Positions 1-12,124 of a DNA stretch of 64,000 bases are shown piece by piece. Each line of letters opens with the position of its first letter. Positions within the stretch are counted from its first letter, which is position 1. The notes beneath the pieces were generated by a model. It was not told where the DNA came from. It worked only from the letters and a program-made list of their open reading frames with translations, and searched no databases. The translations under genes and the position numbers were made by a program. The DNA lies in NCBI GenBank assembly GCA_016165875.1, contig JABBOT010000001.1, positions 38,686,153-38,750,152 on the forward strand, in the 5' to 3' direction. The DNA comes from Acanthopleura granulata (taxonomy: Eukaryota; Mollusca; Polyplacophora; Chitonida; Chitonidae).

Positions 1-3000
1 ACAGATCCAGAAGGTCTTATAAAAACCGCCTGTGCTGTAGTTTTGGCTGAAGTTTATTAATCATATATAAATACTGCTACAATCAATTGTTTGTAAGGAA
101 TACTCACCCAAAGCGTGTCCACCATATGGACTTCTCAGGGCGTGGTCGGGATAACTCCTGGAATCTATGGGTAGGGAAGAAAGGTATATACGATGGAAGG
201 TTGTGAAGTAACGACGTTATGGACGGCTTTGGATATTGAGGTGGAGAGTGAATAACACTTAAATTTCCTTTCATGGGAAATCCAGTAAGATAAGAAAGTT
301 AGAAAAACGTGATTAACAAAGTTTTGTGAAAGTGGGTCCAGTTTGTGTACAGTTTAGATATGCGTTTTCTGATTGTAACAGTTACCTTCCGAGTCCGTCG
401 TCACTGTAGGAAACTGAAAAGGGGAATGGTAATAGGTTAGAAAACGCCTGGAAGACTGGTCCTTGCTATATATGGAACTGCTTTGCATGTTAGTCGTATT
501 TGTTGGAGAGCAGAAGTAAGCATAATCATTATTATATAGAGCAAATGCCTGCAAGCAGGGTTTATGTAGCATTTAGCCAAACCGAAAACAAGATGTACGG
601 CATTTCCCAAAAGAGTATAGAGGGTGTCCATACATCCCGGTTAACTGGGAGCTTTCATCGTGGTTTTCTTGTTAAAATAAGGGACACTTGTACCCCATCT
701 GTTATCATGATATCACTAGAGCAAAGTTTGCATTTTCATGTGAAAACATATAACCGCCATTCATGTTCTGGATGATGTAAAGCTCAGATATTGGAATATC
801 GTCGATGCTGTCATGCATTTCCTGGCCTGAGGTGTCGAGGATAACAATCGCCAGTATGCGTAGGGTTTGAATGCATTGGGGTTCTTTGTTAATCATATTA
901 TAGTCTGCATTGACGAATTTGTTTTGAACGTGACGTTTTTATGTCCGTATACCTTTGTCCGCACTTCGCGACCGTCTGGGTGCCCGGAAGTTGGGGTCTG
1001 GGGTCGTCCTCTGCTGGCGCCGGGGTCTAGCAGAATGAGATTGCGAATTGTTCTGATTCATGGATTCAGGGACAGTTGTACTGCCCTGCTGACCTGTGGT
1101 GTCTTTTAGATGAAAGAAGATTAAGGCATGAGGTTAAAAATTAAAGCTGTCATGAAGACGCCAACAGAACGTTGTACACACTAGTATTAGTATTGTAAGA
1201 TATAGTAGAAAAACAATGCATGTTATGTTAGTTGCCAGTTATATACATTATGTGAACAGGGCTTTGGACTGGTTATACATGTGCATTATTATAGGAAAAA
1301 AATTAATTAATAAAATTAGCATGTCGCATATATAACACGGTACTTTAAATGAAGCAATGCAGGGTATGTGTATAAATCTATATACTGCTTGTGTGTAACA
1401 GTTTTCTCTGTGAAGACTGTCTATGATTCATTGGCCTAGGTTTTATGATTCGTTCCTCGTATGCTCTGTATACGGCAACTGGTAATGTACATGTATTCTA
1501 CGATGTGGTCTACCTTTTTGCCCAGTGCAATTGTTATTGGCTGCCAATAAGGCCTTGTTAAATATTAATCTACGCATTATTGGGAGCTATTTGAAGCAGG
1601 TGTGGCGTGGCCGAGCTTTACCAATTAAAAGTTAAATCCCCACACAACATGACAACCGAAGCAATTCCGCCACAAGGGATAAGGTTGAGATTTTCACGTC
1701 TGTGCGGTGAGGCTGAATTATAACAGTTCCGTCACAAACAAAAATGTACCGTTCGTGCTGAGGGATCTCATTGAACCTTTGTCAGATAACCCATTCACAT
1801 AAATTTCATTTATAGTTTTGCATTGGGAGGGGAGAGAATAAAGAATGACTTTGTAGGGAATAATGATAAGTTTTACACCTATTACATATGGGCTTAGAGA
1901 GTTGTTGTGAACTGTCTTGCGCTACATAAATACATGTAAATCTCAGTTGTTGAAGACGAACGTATTTGTGAAATTCGGTGATAAATTTAGTCTGACACGC
2001 TAATACAGATACTCCGCAATAATAAGTATAAGATCTATTTATTTGATTGTGTTTAATACCAAATATAAGGTAGATCAAATAGTTTACGTTGGGTTTAACG
2101 TATTTACACTGTATATAAATATATAGATCTATCATATAGGCATATGTATATCAGTTCGTATGTCCATATATGCCTCGTCAAGGTATTTCGCAGCACTTGT
2201 CGATTGCTGTTCATTTCTTGACGACACCGTCTGCTCCTTGGTTCTACCCGGTCACCTCTATTGTCTAATAACAAGTGCCATGTCAGTAGTCCCTATCGTA
2301 TTCCCAGTTATCAAGCGCCCCCTCCCCCCGATCATGTATTGATAATTTCATCATACACGTAATTCAATATATCAAGTACATATGAGACGACGTTATTCTA
2401 TGGTCTTAGCTACATATATAAATGTCTACAGACTATATGCCATACACGAAACCTCCGAAACCATGTGAACCAGAAAATAACTATGTTTTACATTTTTGGT
2501 TAGCACAGATATATTGAAACTAACCTTCCAGAGGTGTCGACATGTTGTTATGGTAGGTGGATGCAGTATACAGGGAGGTCCACGTGCACCCAGCGCTGTC
2601 TGCTTTACCGTCTGTCTTGTGCAGCGGCCGGCCTACTCTGTCACTGGGCAGCCATAGCAACGTGTGGGCACGTCATGGGAGTGTTTGTAACGACGTCCCT
2701 GCTTCTACCCCCCATGCAGAGTGCCAGCCGGCCTGGGAATGATCGGATTCCGTTCGTAACAGACTACTTCACAGAGAATGAATTTGTCGACAGGGATCAG
2801 CGAGTGTGCACCGAATTATCGGAGATTTATGGTCGAAGCCGATACTCAAAACCCAATACCTAATACCCAGTTTGTGTAAATGGCTAATGCCAATGTACAA
2901 AATGGTGTATATATACATACATAAACTGGAATGTTTTACCATGAAGAGTAGGCCCCTACACACAATTTAATACTCCAACTGAAAACAACTTATTTATTTT

Positions 3001-3447
3001 GTTATAAATTTTACCCCCTAAAATTGTAGCACATTCACCAACCATTGAAGATGATTTTCTGTGTATTTTTTGTCCTACTTTGCCTCTTTCCTTAACCCAC
3101 CCATGACGTTCATTATACATGTGAAAAATTCAGTCACACAAGCAAAGTATATTTTCGTATATCTGGCTGCAGAAGGCCAGACTGTTGGATGGGGACTTGG
3201 CTCATAGGAGTAGACATAATCAGGGTAGGTAAAACCATATATGGTTGTCAGAGGAGAAAGGCAGAATGGGCATTTGAAACCAAACCTAGTAAGACAGAGA
3301 CTTTGGTGATTTATAAAAATGTTTTATGTGCATGACGGCACAAATGGTGGTGCGGATGAGGCCGCATCCAGACTCAGATATGATTTCTCTCAAACTTTTC
3401 CTGTAATATAAAAGTATTTTATTTTCTGTATTTTGTTTCGTTAACAG
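1..3447. other. Stretch without a supported gene, left edge
   Basis: Mostly AT-rich sequence. Two GC-richer islands stand out, around 960-1045 and 2560-2760. The second is open in two + frames and could hold an upstream exon of the gene ending at 6620, but no acceptor, donor and phase combination was convincing. A CAAAGTTTTGTGAAAGTGGGTCC-like end near 318-340 resembles the inverted termini of small elements seen elsewhere in the window. Confidence 0.4.
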
Positions 3448-6400
3448 GTTCTGTGACGCCAGTCAGAGTCCGTGATACTACCAAGGAGTGTATTGTGCCC
3501 CGACGGAGGATGCCTACCCGTGGCTTTGAGGCCGCCTTACGGAATGGTCACTTCCCGTCCCTCTCTCCTCTCCCCACCACCCTGCCCGCATCCAGGAAAG
3601 TCGACGATTCTTTCCTGGGTGGGTTTTGAGCAAGCTCAGCTCGAAAAAATACAAGAAGTGTTTGATTTATTGCAACTTTTGCCTCGCCTTTTAAACGATT
3701 CATTTTATGCATTGGATTATTCAGTTTGGACATTGAATTATTCAGTTTGGACATTGAATTATTCATTTTGGGCATTAGATTATTCAGTTTGGGCATTGAA
3801 TTAATAATAACGCACCTTGTAGAGTAGGGGATTTCCTCTACATAATAAGTTCCTTCACTCGACTCAAACATAGTTAGTATAGGTAAGGAACGTGTGCTAT
3901 ATATACATTGTATTACAGGTAGGTAACAGCCAGTATAAACGGTAGAAAAAAGGAAAGTTCGTGCATGATATAAGCAATGCTCTCGATGTTTTGCAGCGGC
4001 TTTGGTCCGAGTGAGACGTCGGCTACGGTTCGGGCGGAAACCGCCCAAACAAAGGACCAGTGTGAATCAGACGGGCGTATCAGAGGTAAAGTCACAGAGA
4101 CTAGTGTTTACTGTCTCGATTGAACTGATATGTCATGCAGGTAGCTGTTGTTAATACAAGCCAGTGTCTGTAGCAATCCGACGTCGACGTGCATGTACAC
4201 ATATGCGTGAATAAGTTACAGCCGTGCTCTCGGAGATCATATAATTGTATTATTAGATTATTGTTTAAGGCCGTTCTCAAGAACAGGGAGTTTCGAGTTC
4301 GAACTCTTTTGTCGTAGAAGGTAAAAAAGAGTTCAGCCGTGTGGTGTGACTTGGCAAAAATGTCAGGCATATTTGTTGATTTTAATATACCCGTCACCTG
4401 CCTTGCCGTGTTAGGGAGGTACAAACGACCTCTCCTTCAATTAGGAGAGATTAGTAAAACTTCTAACTCCTCCATTTTCCCTATCATACGTCTAGTCTAA
4501 CTAACTTTTTTGAAAACTTTCCTTAGACGCCCATGTTTTATTACATGCTATCAGAAATAGTTGCCCAACATATTTGACAGGTCACATGGCACAACAGAGC
4601 TCTTCTTACCTTTAGCGATAAAAGAGTTCGATCTCAAAACTCCCCGATTGTTCACTTAGACGATGGTGGTCAGGTTAATAAATCGAGTAAAACCATGCAC
4701 AAACATGCTCTCGAATCGTTCCACAGATAAGCAAACGATAGCTGTCTCAGGCAAATTGCCATCAACGAACCAAAGAGGGCGCAAGTGGCTATTGGATAGC
4801 CATCGACCACTTGGCGTCACCAAGCCCAGTAAGCAACGCATTCCCGCACTTCATGGGCCTTAGCAATTGAAAGGTAAAGGCTTCTAACCACAAAGCCACG
4901 ATCCCTGTTTTTCGCAGAGACAACTTTTGCATGTCTAAGTGATCAGATACTTGTAACATGTACCAATAACGTCTTAATACATTTAAAACTGGTGATGTTT
5001 TTGAGCTCACTTTGCCTGAAAGTTGCTGTGTGACTGTAAGCTTGTATATAAAGATAAGTTTCAAGATTATTTTACATTATTTTTCCTACTTGGAAATTTA
5101 AATATTTCAGTAAATATTTGTGGCGGAGACACCGAACAACAGTGGTAGCTGAACATTGCAGTTATTCCTCCACCGACATAGGCCTGAGTCACATGAAAGA
5201 GACATCCGCTTGCGTACTTACGTGTATATCACAGACGATATCCGTTGCTATGACACGTGGAACAGTGCACTGTGAGGGCGTCATGTAATTGTGACGCGGC
5301 GAAACTTCACCACGCGACGCCGCGAAAATAACGTTGTAATGAGTGGGGCTGGGGACTTCCTAGGTTATTAGCGTGTTAGTGCATTACCATCGCCCAGTAA
5401 GGAGCTTCTCACTAACGTGGTCAGTATGAGGTCAAGCCAGCTCACACTGGCGTCCTCTTCGGTCCAATACGTGGGAAGGCTAGCCAGATATTCTTAAGTA
5501 CAGCGTAAAACTTCAATAATGAAGTAATCAAACAGGCATCACTTGGCTTTTACTGTTTTCGTGACTGTTTTGGATTCGTGTTGTCACGCGTGTTTATGTG
5601 ATGGAATTTTCAAACCTGTAAATCTACATATTGGTGTAGAATTCTGTGGATTTATGTTATAATTCCACGAGTATACATTGAATTGACGTATAATGTTGGA
5701 CAAAAAAAAATCGCGAAAGGAAAAAAAAGGAAACGAAACATCCATTTCATTGGATCTTGGCAGTCTGGATCTCACTAATAAAATGCAGGATTGTTGGATT
5801 CAAATTTGAAATTCTAGAACATTTGACGCGACTGTAGCTGAAGTAATATTAGTGAACAAGATGTCCTGTAAAATGTTCGGATCGTTGTCGCAATGAATAC
5901 AGTAGTAGTTTATGATGCAGGAACATAAAATAGACTAGTTTAATTGCTCTACAGGGTTGTCGTCAATCCCGAAATGGGCTAAAGTATAATTATCTGTCGG
6001 AGAGTATATCAGACGTGTATGGGCTTGAATACTAGCTGCATTCCTGACTCCCGGAAGTTCACCTTACATTCTGACATTTCACTATGAACATGACAACAAT
6101 TTAAAAAGGCTGCAGGCCTTTCGAGTGTTTTTTATGGTGTGTAATAATTCGTATATTGCAATTGTTTTTAATCAGCATGAAATGCTTTTCAAATTTTGAT
6201 GCCTGTCTGCATGCTTAACGTATATTTTTTGGACACTTTGAGTTTCAATTTGTTTTCTGTGTGTACGTGTATGTGAGCTGTCAATCTTTTTGCGTTCATA
6301 CACCGTACGGATTATTATTACACAATTACCTGTCGTTCCAGGATACACGAGAAAAGAAGTCGCTGGAGGAAAATGTTTCAGAACAAGAGCAGAGAGTGTC

Positions 6401-6620
6401 GGAAATAACCTCAGCATGTGACAGAGGTGACAATAACATGAACCTTGTGAAGACGTCCATACCGTCAGACGTGTGCGGACCCCGCATTGAACTGGGAGGC
6501 CTCAGCACCGGGTGCTCATCTGCCTGTGCACAAACACGACGAGCCAGAAAGAAGTTGGACATGTCAGATTCCGGATCCATAATCAAACTGGAGAGTCCCC
6601 TGCCACAGAGGGAAACTTAA
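3448..6620 (+). CDS. 3' part of an unrecognised gene (three in-phase exons)
   Basis: Three exons chain without a stop: 3448-3618, 3997-4085 and 6342-6620. The acceptors are TTAACAG, TTTTGCAG and CGTTCCAG; the donors are GTGGGT and GTAAAG. The first intron splits a codon after its first base and the second is phase 0, so the reading frame continues through all three pieces (about 178 codons) to TAA at 6618-6620. An AATAAA lies at 6708-6713, a suitable distance for a last exon. The product is hydrophilic: exon one is Arg/Pro/Ser-rich, exon two is strongly basic (VRVRRRLRFGRK), and exon three begins with an acidic Glu-rich run, then a Cys/Ser stretch and a basic RRARKK patch. I do not recognise the family; a cytoplasmic tail or nuclear protein is possible. 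The 5' exons are missing from this call. A GC-rich open stretch at 2557-2760 could be upstream coding sequence, but its donor phase does not fit clearly. Confidence 0.55.
3708..3802. repeat. Short tandem repeat, 21-bp unit
   Basis: About four and a half copies of a 21-bp unit reading roughly ATTATTCAGTTTGGACATTGA. It lies inside the first intron of the unrecognised gene, about 90 bp after the exon that ends at 3618. As 21 is a multiple of three it stays open on both strands and creates spurious reading frames. Confidence 0.8.
4277..4652. repeat. Inverted pair of a dispersed repeat
   Basis: A roughly 90-bp sequence containing TTTTTACCTT(C/T)TGCGACAAAAGAG and GAACTC(A/G)AAACTCCC occurs on the minus strand at about 4277-4372 and on the plus strand at about 4563-4652. 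A third plus-strand copy is at 15221-15316 inside intron 9 of the minus-strand heparanase gene. No coding capacity is seen, so this is an interspersed repeat of unknown class. Confidence 0.6.
5262..5323. other. Cluster of short palindromes in a GC-rich patch
   Basis: Within about 62 bp there are a perfect 12-bp palindrome ACAGTGCACTGT (5262-5273), GCGTCA and TGACGC arms around an 8-bp spacer (5278-5297), and GCGGCG / CGCCGC arms (5296-5301 and 5318-5323). The surrounding DNA is AT-rich. Function is unknown; the TGACGC half-sites resemble CRE/ATF half-sites. Confidence 0.5.
5425..5515 (+). mobile_element. Degraded SINE fragment
   Basis: It contains the order CCAGCTCACACTGG, ACGTGGGAAGG, then ATATTCTTAAGTACAGCGTAAAA. 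These match the middle and tail of the full-length SINE at 59752-59999 with an internal deletion. No tRNA head remains. Confidence 0.6.
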
Positions 6621-6713
6621 ACTTGACCAACGTGCCAAAAACAAGATTTGCGCCATCTGAGGGCCGATTCCACAAATTAAGCCTATTTTTGACTGAAGTC
6701 AAAATTTAATAAA

Positions 6714-8599
6714 TGCTCACAGTGTTTCGCAGTTAGTGCTGGAAGTCAAAATTTCGACGTATTTTTCTTTTTCGGATAGTTATATTGAGGTGTTCAAAAT
6801 TTTTATTAGCAAAAGCAAAGCTCGAAAATCCGATTATAAGTTTTGTGTTTAGTGAGAAATACCTTTGTGGAATCAGGACATACTGTGCTTGAAGGAGATT
6901 GGTGAACAGTCCAGACGAAACGTGCTTAATATTTGAATATCTCTGTGTTAGTGCTGGCAGTTCTATCATTTAAACGTTGATATTTTTGTTGATGCTTACA
7001 AAGTTTAGATTTTAAGATGTTATGGTTTATGTTTCCCCACAATCATGTGCTGTTCGATGTCATTGATTCCAGTTATATCGTGTAATTACCCTAAGTATTT
7101 GACATTTATGGACCATCCTATTCGTAAAACCCATTACCCTCCCAGTGATTTAATGTTCAACGATTAATAAGTACGCGATTTTTACTGCTCTTTTTTTTAA
7201 CAAAACTCTCGCCAAATCATTGATAAATATTGTAATTTGTTTCAACCAATGATGACGAGTCATGATACTTATGAGTGGATTGTTTTATCATCGACTGAAT
7301 CATGTTAGAAGTACAAAACAAAAATAAAACTCAAATAAAAATTTCCAGCGTTAGAACCGTTTTGCCTTTTGCGTGATTTTTCGCACTACTGGTGATCCAT
7401 ATGGTTTGGTTCTGTTTTTTATTTGAATTTTCAAATAATCAAAATGCTGGCCTGGCTGATACAATCAGCTTTTGTAAAGTAAAGTAAAGTAAAGTAACCT
7501 GGCTGATACAATCAGCTTTTGTGAAGTAAAGTAAAGTAACGATAATACTGGCCTGGCTGATACAATCAGCTTTGGCCTACGTTGGTGTATGAATCGGCAA
7601 CATGCCTTCTCCAGGCTACATGAATCCTGATATCCTTAATTTTTTAAGGTTTTTTATGTTCAGTCAGAATAAAAAAACAGAGCGGAAAATAAATACGAAC
7701 CTGAGCTATCACTTTAAAAGAAATACACATCGTAAGAGAGAACAGATATGGCTGCCATGTAACTAGACCATTGAGCGCCAGAGGTCCGAATGATCTTTGT
7801 CGACGATACTTCGCCTCGGGAGTATACATCTTAATTCACACAAGGCACTGACCCCGATGAACTCAAAACGGAGTAAAAACAAGTATGCAGTCTTCGTGCA
7901 TATTTTCAGTCACCAGAAATCGACTGCAACGGGTTTCCGCGGTTATATGAAAAACCAGAGCTTCCGGGACCTGAGGGCCCGGACCCTAGCCCGTTGGGCT
8001 GGATTAAGACTACTTAAATTTAGCTACCACAGCCTGCAAACGTTATATATATCTTTAATCACCAGATATCTCCTGAAACGCCTCAACTGCTATCTCAAGT
8101 AAGAAGGCTTCCGGGGCCTAGGCGGCCCCCGAAGAAACAAAATATAATTAAATGAGACTGCATGGCTTCCTCGTGTAATTTTAGTCCGCAGAACTCCGGC
8201 TATCTGAAGTAGCAATGCCTCTGGGTCCTGGGCTCCCCTGGACCCTCGCCTACTGAACAGGGATGCAAGTAGTAGTTTTGCTGGTTCCTTCCCCCCCCCC
8301 CTCCCCGTCCGAATATGAAACGACGGGGTAGGGCTAGGCTTTCACTTATCTCTCACAAATGCTATTAACCGTGGTCTAAGCTGCCATGTCTTTTTATCAT
8401 TACATACATTTCAGATATCGGGGGCGGGGAGGGGGATTGGTTTGTAATGGCGTCTTCCGTCCATTCCGACGATACACGCCAGACAGAACTTGAGGTTATT
8501 TGCACTCTGTAAATTATACTTATTAATTAAAAAAATCATATATATATAACTGTATACCTGATATATTGATATACTCTACCAAGGTTTTTTCACTACACT
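6714..8599. other. Stretch without a supported gene after the first gene
   Basis: AT-rich, no plausible exon chain. It contains the triplicated hairpin unit at 7451-7576, a GC-rich hairpin at 8107-8133 (CTTCCGGGGCC facing GGCCCCCGAAG around TAGGC), and a run of C at 8291-8301. Nothing else is recognisable. Confidence 0.5.
7451..7576. repeat. Three copies of a hairpin-bearing unit with AAAGT runs
   Basis: CTGGCTGATACAATCAGCTTT occurs three times with intervening (AAAGT)n tracts. Each copy contains GCTGAT-ACA-ATCAGC, a perfect 6-bp stem with a 3-base loop. The spacing varies with the number of AAAGT units. Confidence 0.75.
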
Positions 8600-9437
8600 A
8601 CATGGGAGTAACTATTTGGTGGGGTGCCTAGAATCTATGGCATTCATTTAGGAAATTAGCCACAGCCTGGAATATCCTGTGGTGATGTTTCGTAGTGTTT
8701 CAGTACTGTAACTGAAATGACGGATGCCGAGGGATATGTATGGCGTAGACAACGAAACATAAGGTGGGGAATATTGTTCTCCACGAAACATTCCTCGCAG
8801 AGTCCTGCAATGTGGAAACCAAATCTGGACCTTTATAGATTGGTTGGTAGATGACCGGACTGGATAGGAGTCGAAATCCTAGTACTTTGTCCAACTAAGC
8901 GACAGGTCATAGCGTAAAGTAACCAGTGAGTTGTGTTCATGGAAAAATCTCCCTTTGTCAGAGTTATCCCAATCGTCCTGCCAGATATCTATGAACTTTG
9001 GCTTGACTGAGCTAGTAGTTTCTCTTAGCGATAAGGGAACAGTGAGCGTAGGAGTTTGTTTACCCAACTGGTGAGCCTGCTTATTACCAGGAATATACCG
9101 ATATGAGCCGGTACCCAATCAAACGATACACAGGCGCCACAGTAATCAAGTGTGGTGCAGGGGTAGAGTATTTCAAAAGTGTTTCAAAGTGTAGAGGAGT
9201 TGTTCCACAAAAATTCATCAGAGCCTGTAAAGAAGCAAGAGAGTCAGTAAAAATAACAGTCCGCATTAGTTCCAACTGGAGTGCACATATAATTGCAGTG
9301 AGTTCGGCAATGAATACAGCTAGAGAGTCAGAGAGCGTGAAGATCTTGCTGTATATAATTTCTGGCACACAAAATGACGCTTCCACCACATTCGTATCAG
9401 GACATTTGCACGCGTCAGTGTAAATTTGCAGGTACCC
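8600..9437 (-). pseudogene. Non-LTR retrotransposon RNase H domain, broken
   Basis: Reading from 9437 downward on the minus strand, an RNase H fold is recognisable: IYTDACK supplies the first Asp, a FIAELTAI stretch supplies the Glu, IFTDSLASLQAL supplies the second Asp, and YIPGNKQAHQLGK matches the C-terminal GNxxAD motif with Asp changed to His. The domain is split over three frames (9084-9440, 8879-9118, 8700-8894), so it carries frameshifts and stops. RNase H fused to a LINE polyprotein is known in I and related clades. No reverse transcriptase or endonuclease is found next to it, so this is a 3' fragment of a dead copy. Confidence 0.65.
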
Positions 9438-9539
9438 CAACCAGTCAGACTGGATATGGTCTTCAACGCATTATAAGGAGATAGCTGAGTTATCAGACAT
9501 GTTAGTCTTAGAATAAAGGTGTGGGGAAACCAAGTTCCA

Positions 9540-9905
9540 TGGTGGAAAGTCTGGTACAGAGGAAGGCTGTATGTTTAAATCCGCACATCGTTTCGTTGGG
9601 TCGGTTCGTTGTTCCAACTGTGTTTGGAGCTGTGGTGACTGCTTGCAGGAACCGATTCTAACAATGGAAATTGACAATGACACAAGGTGTTCCGCTCCGA
9701 GCACGGCCATTGACGGTGTTTGTCTGCTGGTAACGTTCAAGCAGTTTGTATATGGGGGACTGATGAGTACCATAATGCCTGGCGACACGTGTGATGTTCC
9801 AACCTGCCTCAATATTGGCGATGGCTCTTTGACGTTCATCAGCTCTCAGACGTGGCATGGTCACTGTTGGATCAAACTGCGGATGCAACAGTTCTGCGAT
9901 TTATG
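9540..9905 (-). pseudogene. Tc1-like transposase N-terminal fragment, broken
   Basis: The minus-strand frame ending near 9658 encodes a helix-turn-helix block (RQRAIANIEAGWNITRVARHY, then a second helix with HQSPIYKLLERYQ) followed by a GRARSGTP linker, typical of Tc1-family transposases. A frameshift follows; the next recognisable piece (NRFLQAVTTAPNTVG) is in another frame. The catalytic DDE domain is absent here. It lies directly upstream of, and in the same orientation as, the RNase H relic. A related DDE domain relic is at 47206-47960. Confidence 0.6.
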
Positions 9906-10991
9906 TTCCTTAAGAAGCATTCTCAGACCAAGAATCTCGTGAAAAGAAAGCCCATTCAACTGAACGAGCAAACACTTCACGAGGAATACACAAATTAAAA
10001 TCAGTACAAACTGGTGCCGCCTGACACCACGGTTGCTGCGTTTGCGGAAGATACTCATCTTTAAAACTGAACAACACCCTCTGGAGCATCCATTACATAT
10101 CTACACACTTTTGATTAGTGAGAATGTACTTCTGATTTGACATTGGAAAAATTCGGTTTTCTTGTGGAATTCAGTATATTTGCATCACTATTAATGAAAA
10201 CGTCGGAGAAGGATTTTGTACATTCTTTCTGGTAAACAGGCCAGTTGGCACTTTGAGCACTCCACCTTGAAGGGTGACCACCTTCATTAACATGAGGAGT
10301 TAACTGACATGAGACTGGGAGAAGTCACATCGACTGACCAGTCGATATACTTATGTATGATGAGCATAATGTGAGGTCAACATGGGATACAATCCCTTAG
10401 TTAAGTGTACAAATGTTGATAAAATCGGAGATGATTTTCCCGTTACAGTTAGTGGTAGAAGATCCCCAGAAATCCGTTGGATATGTACACATACGTACAT
10501 GTACTTTTAAGAATTAATCACTTAGGAAACCATCCACGTATGTATATAGACAGCCATATTTTCTGGAGAAAGACATATGTATTCCTGGCCACGTAGGTTC
10601 AAATTTTTTCATATCGCCCCTCTGTCACATTCGAAATCAGCTACAACATATTTTTTATGAAAATCATTACATTTCTTCAGTTGTAAGACATAAGAGGATC
10701 GATGGCCGTAGGCCTTTAAGTTTGACCCATGCTAGAACGGCCTAAATTCGCAAATCATTGTTCGTTCTCCGAGGTGTTGCTTTAAAAAGAAACCGAAACC
10801 TTTGCATCAGGATCTTCATAACTTTTGAAATGGATCGATTTTTTTAAAATGAATTTCACCTGAAGTTTAGCATTTTTCAAGTGACACATTTCGTTTCCTT
10901 CTCACTGATTCATCCACATCTGAGGGCCAGTTAAGACGTTTGCTTATAAACTTTGATTGAAAATTTAAATGTTGGCATCAAAGGCATCGTA

Positions 10992-11206
10992 CAGGTTGTC
11001 CCAAAAAAATTTACTCACCCCTTGACTGCCCATTATTCATCTATTCTTTGTTTTTATTTCAGGTGCAACTAACCCTAAATAATGGCAGATGTACGACTAA
11101 CTGATTGTCATTAGACTTGCATCTATGTCAATAAAAACCTGCATGAAAACAAAATACATGAGTAATGGGCAGTCAAAGGGTGAATACATTATTTTGGGAC
11201 ACCCTG
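10992..11206. mobile_element. Mariner-type MITE with about 50-bp inverted ends
   Basis: The left end CAGGTTGTCCCAAAAAAAT is mirrored by the right end, whose reverse complement starts CAGGGTGTCCCAAAATAAT. The similarity continues through CACCC(C/T)TTGACTGCCCATTA. The 215-bp interior has no transposase. CAGGGTGTCCC termini are known from mariner-like elements, which insert at TA; TA flanks the left end while the right flank reads AA. Confidence 0.7.
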
Positions 11207-11378
11207 AATTAAGACCTTTATGTACGGTACTTCTGAAAGTACATTTTGACATGCTAAACTCTAGGTGAAATACAGTAACCATATCTCCACGAATTAGTCA
11301 AGAAACGTACATGCGACCCAGGATAGTCTATTGGTGGTATCCATCGTAAAGGTACACGTTCAGCCATAGAGCAGTGTA

Positions 11379-11790
11379 CATATCATTGCTTGAAAGAAAC
11401 GGCAATCTTATACACAAAAATCATCATCGTTATCAACTATACGTGTTGAATTCATATGCCTGGCTGGAAGCAGGAACGGTTTTCATCAAAGTCATCAAGC
11501 CCAATCAGATTTGTACCGATCTGGTTGAAGTGTCTCTCCTATTTACCAGGATAAATAGTTAAAGAGCAGGGTAATTAATGGAAGCAGTGGACATATCATT
11601 GCTTAAAAGAAACGGCAACCTTATATATAAAGATCATCGTCAGTAACTATGCGAGTTGAATTCATATGCCTAGCTGTAAGCAGGAACGGTTTTCATCAGT
11701 CATCAAGCCCAATCTGATTTGTGACGATCTAGTTGAAGTGTTTCGAGGTTAAACAGGTGAAGAGCACAATAATTAAAAATATGAATCGCC
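11379..11790. repeat. Direct tandem duplication of about 212 bp
   Basis: The segment beginning ACATATCATTGCTT at 11379 recurs at 11591. Shared blocks include AAGAAACGGCAA, TTGAATTCATATGCC, GCAGGAACGGTTTTCATCA and TCATCAAGCCCAATC. The copies have diverged by substitutions and small indels. No coding potential is seen. Confidence 0.75.
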
Positions 11791-12124
11791 AAAATGACAG
11801 TTGGAAAGCCTTCCATCGTGCGCTCTTTTGCGTTTTTGCCATACAACTCATTATTCACATAGAGCAATAGAAGAGATATTTCATACATGTATGTATGCAA
11901 TTTATACAGCATATAAGAACGACCACATATGGGTTTGAACCTGGGGAAAGTGAGGATGTTATGACTTCAGCGCATCAAGGTAACTAAGGCTGCTTATCAT
12001 TTTAAAATCCACAACTGTAAACCACATCTAATACTGGAAATTAAATACAGGTAGACGGTCCCAGGACTTACATGTAATTGGTAAACTTCTATTTAGGTTT
12101 AAACATTCAGAGACAATAGAGGCA

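Noticed and set aside
2534..2863. 109-codon frame with a hydrophobic stretch, possible receptor exon
   Set aside because: No ATG at its start, no donor in matching phase to the exon at 3448, and two overlapping frames are open in the same GC-rich patch. Kept only as a possible upstream exon.
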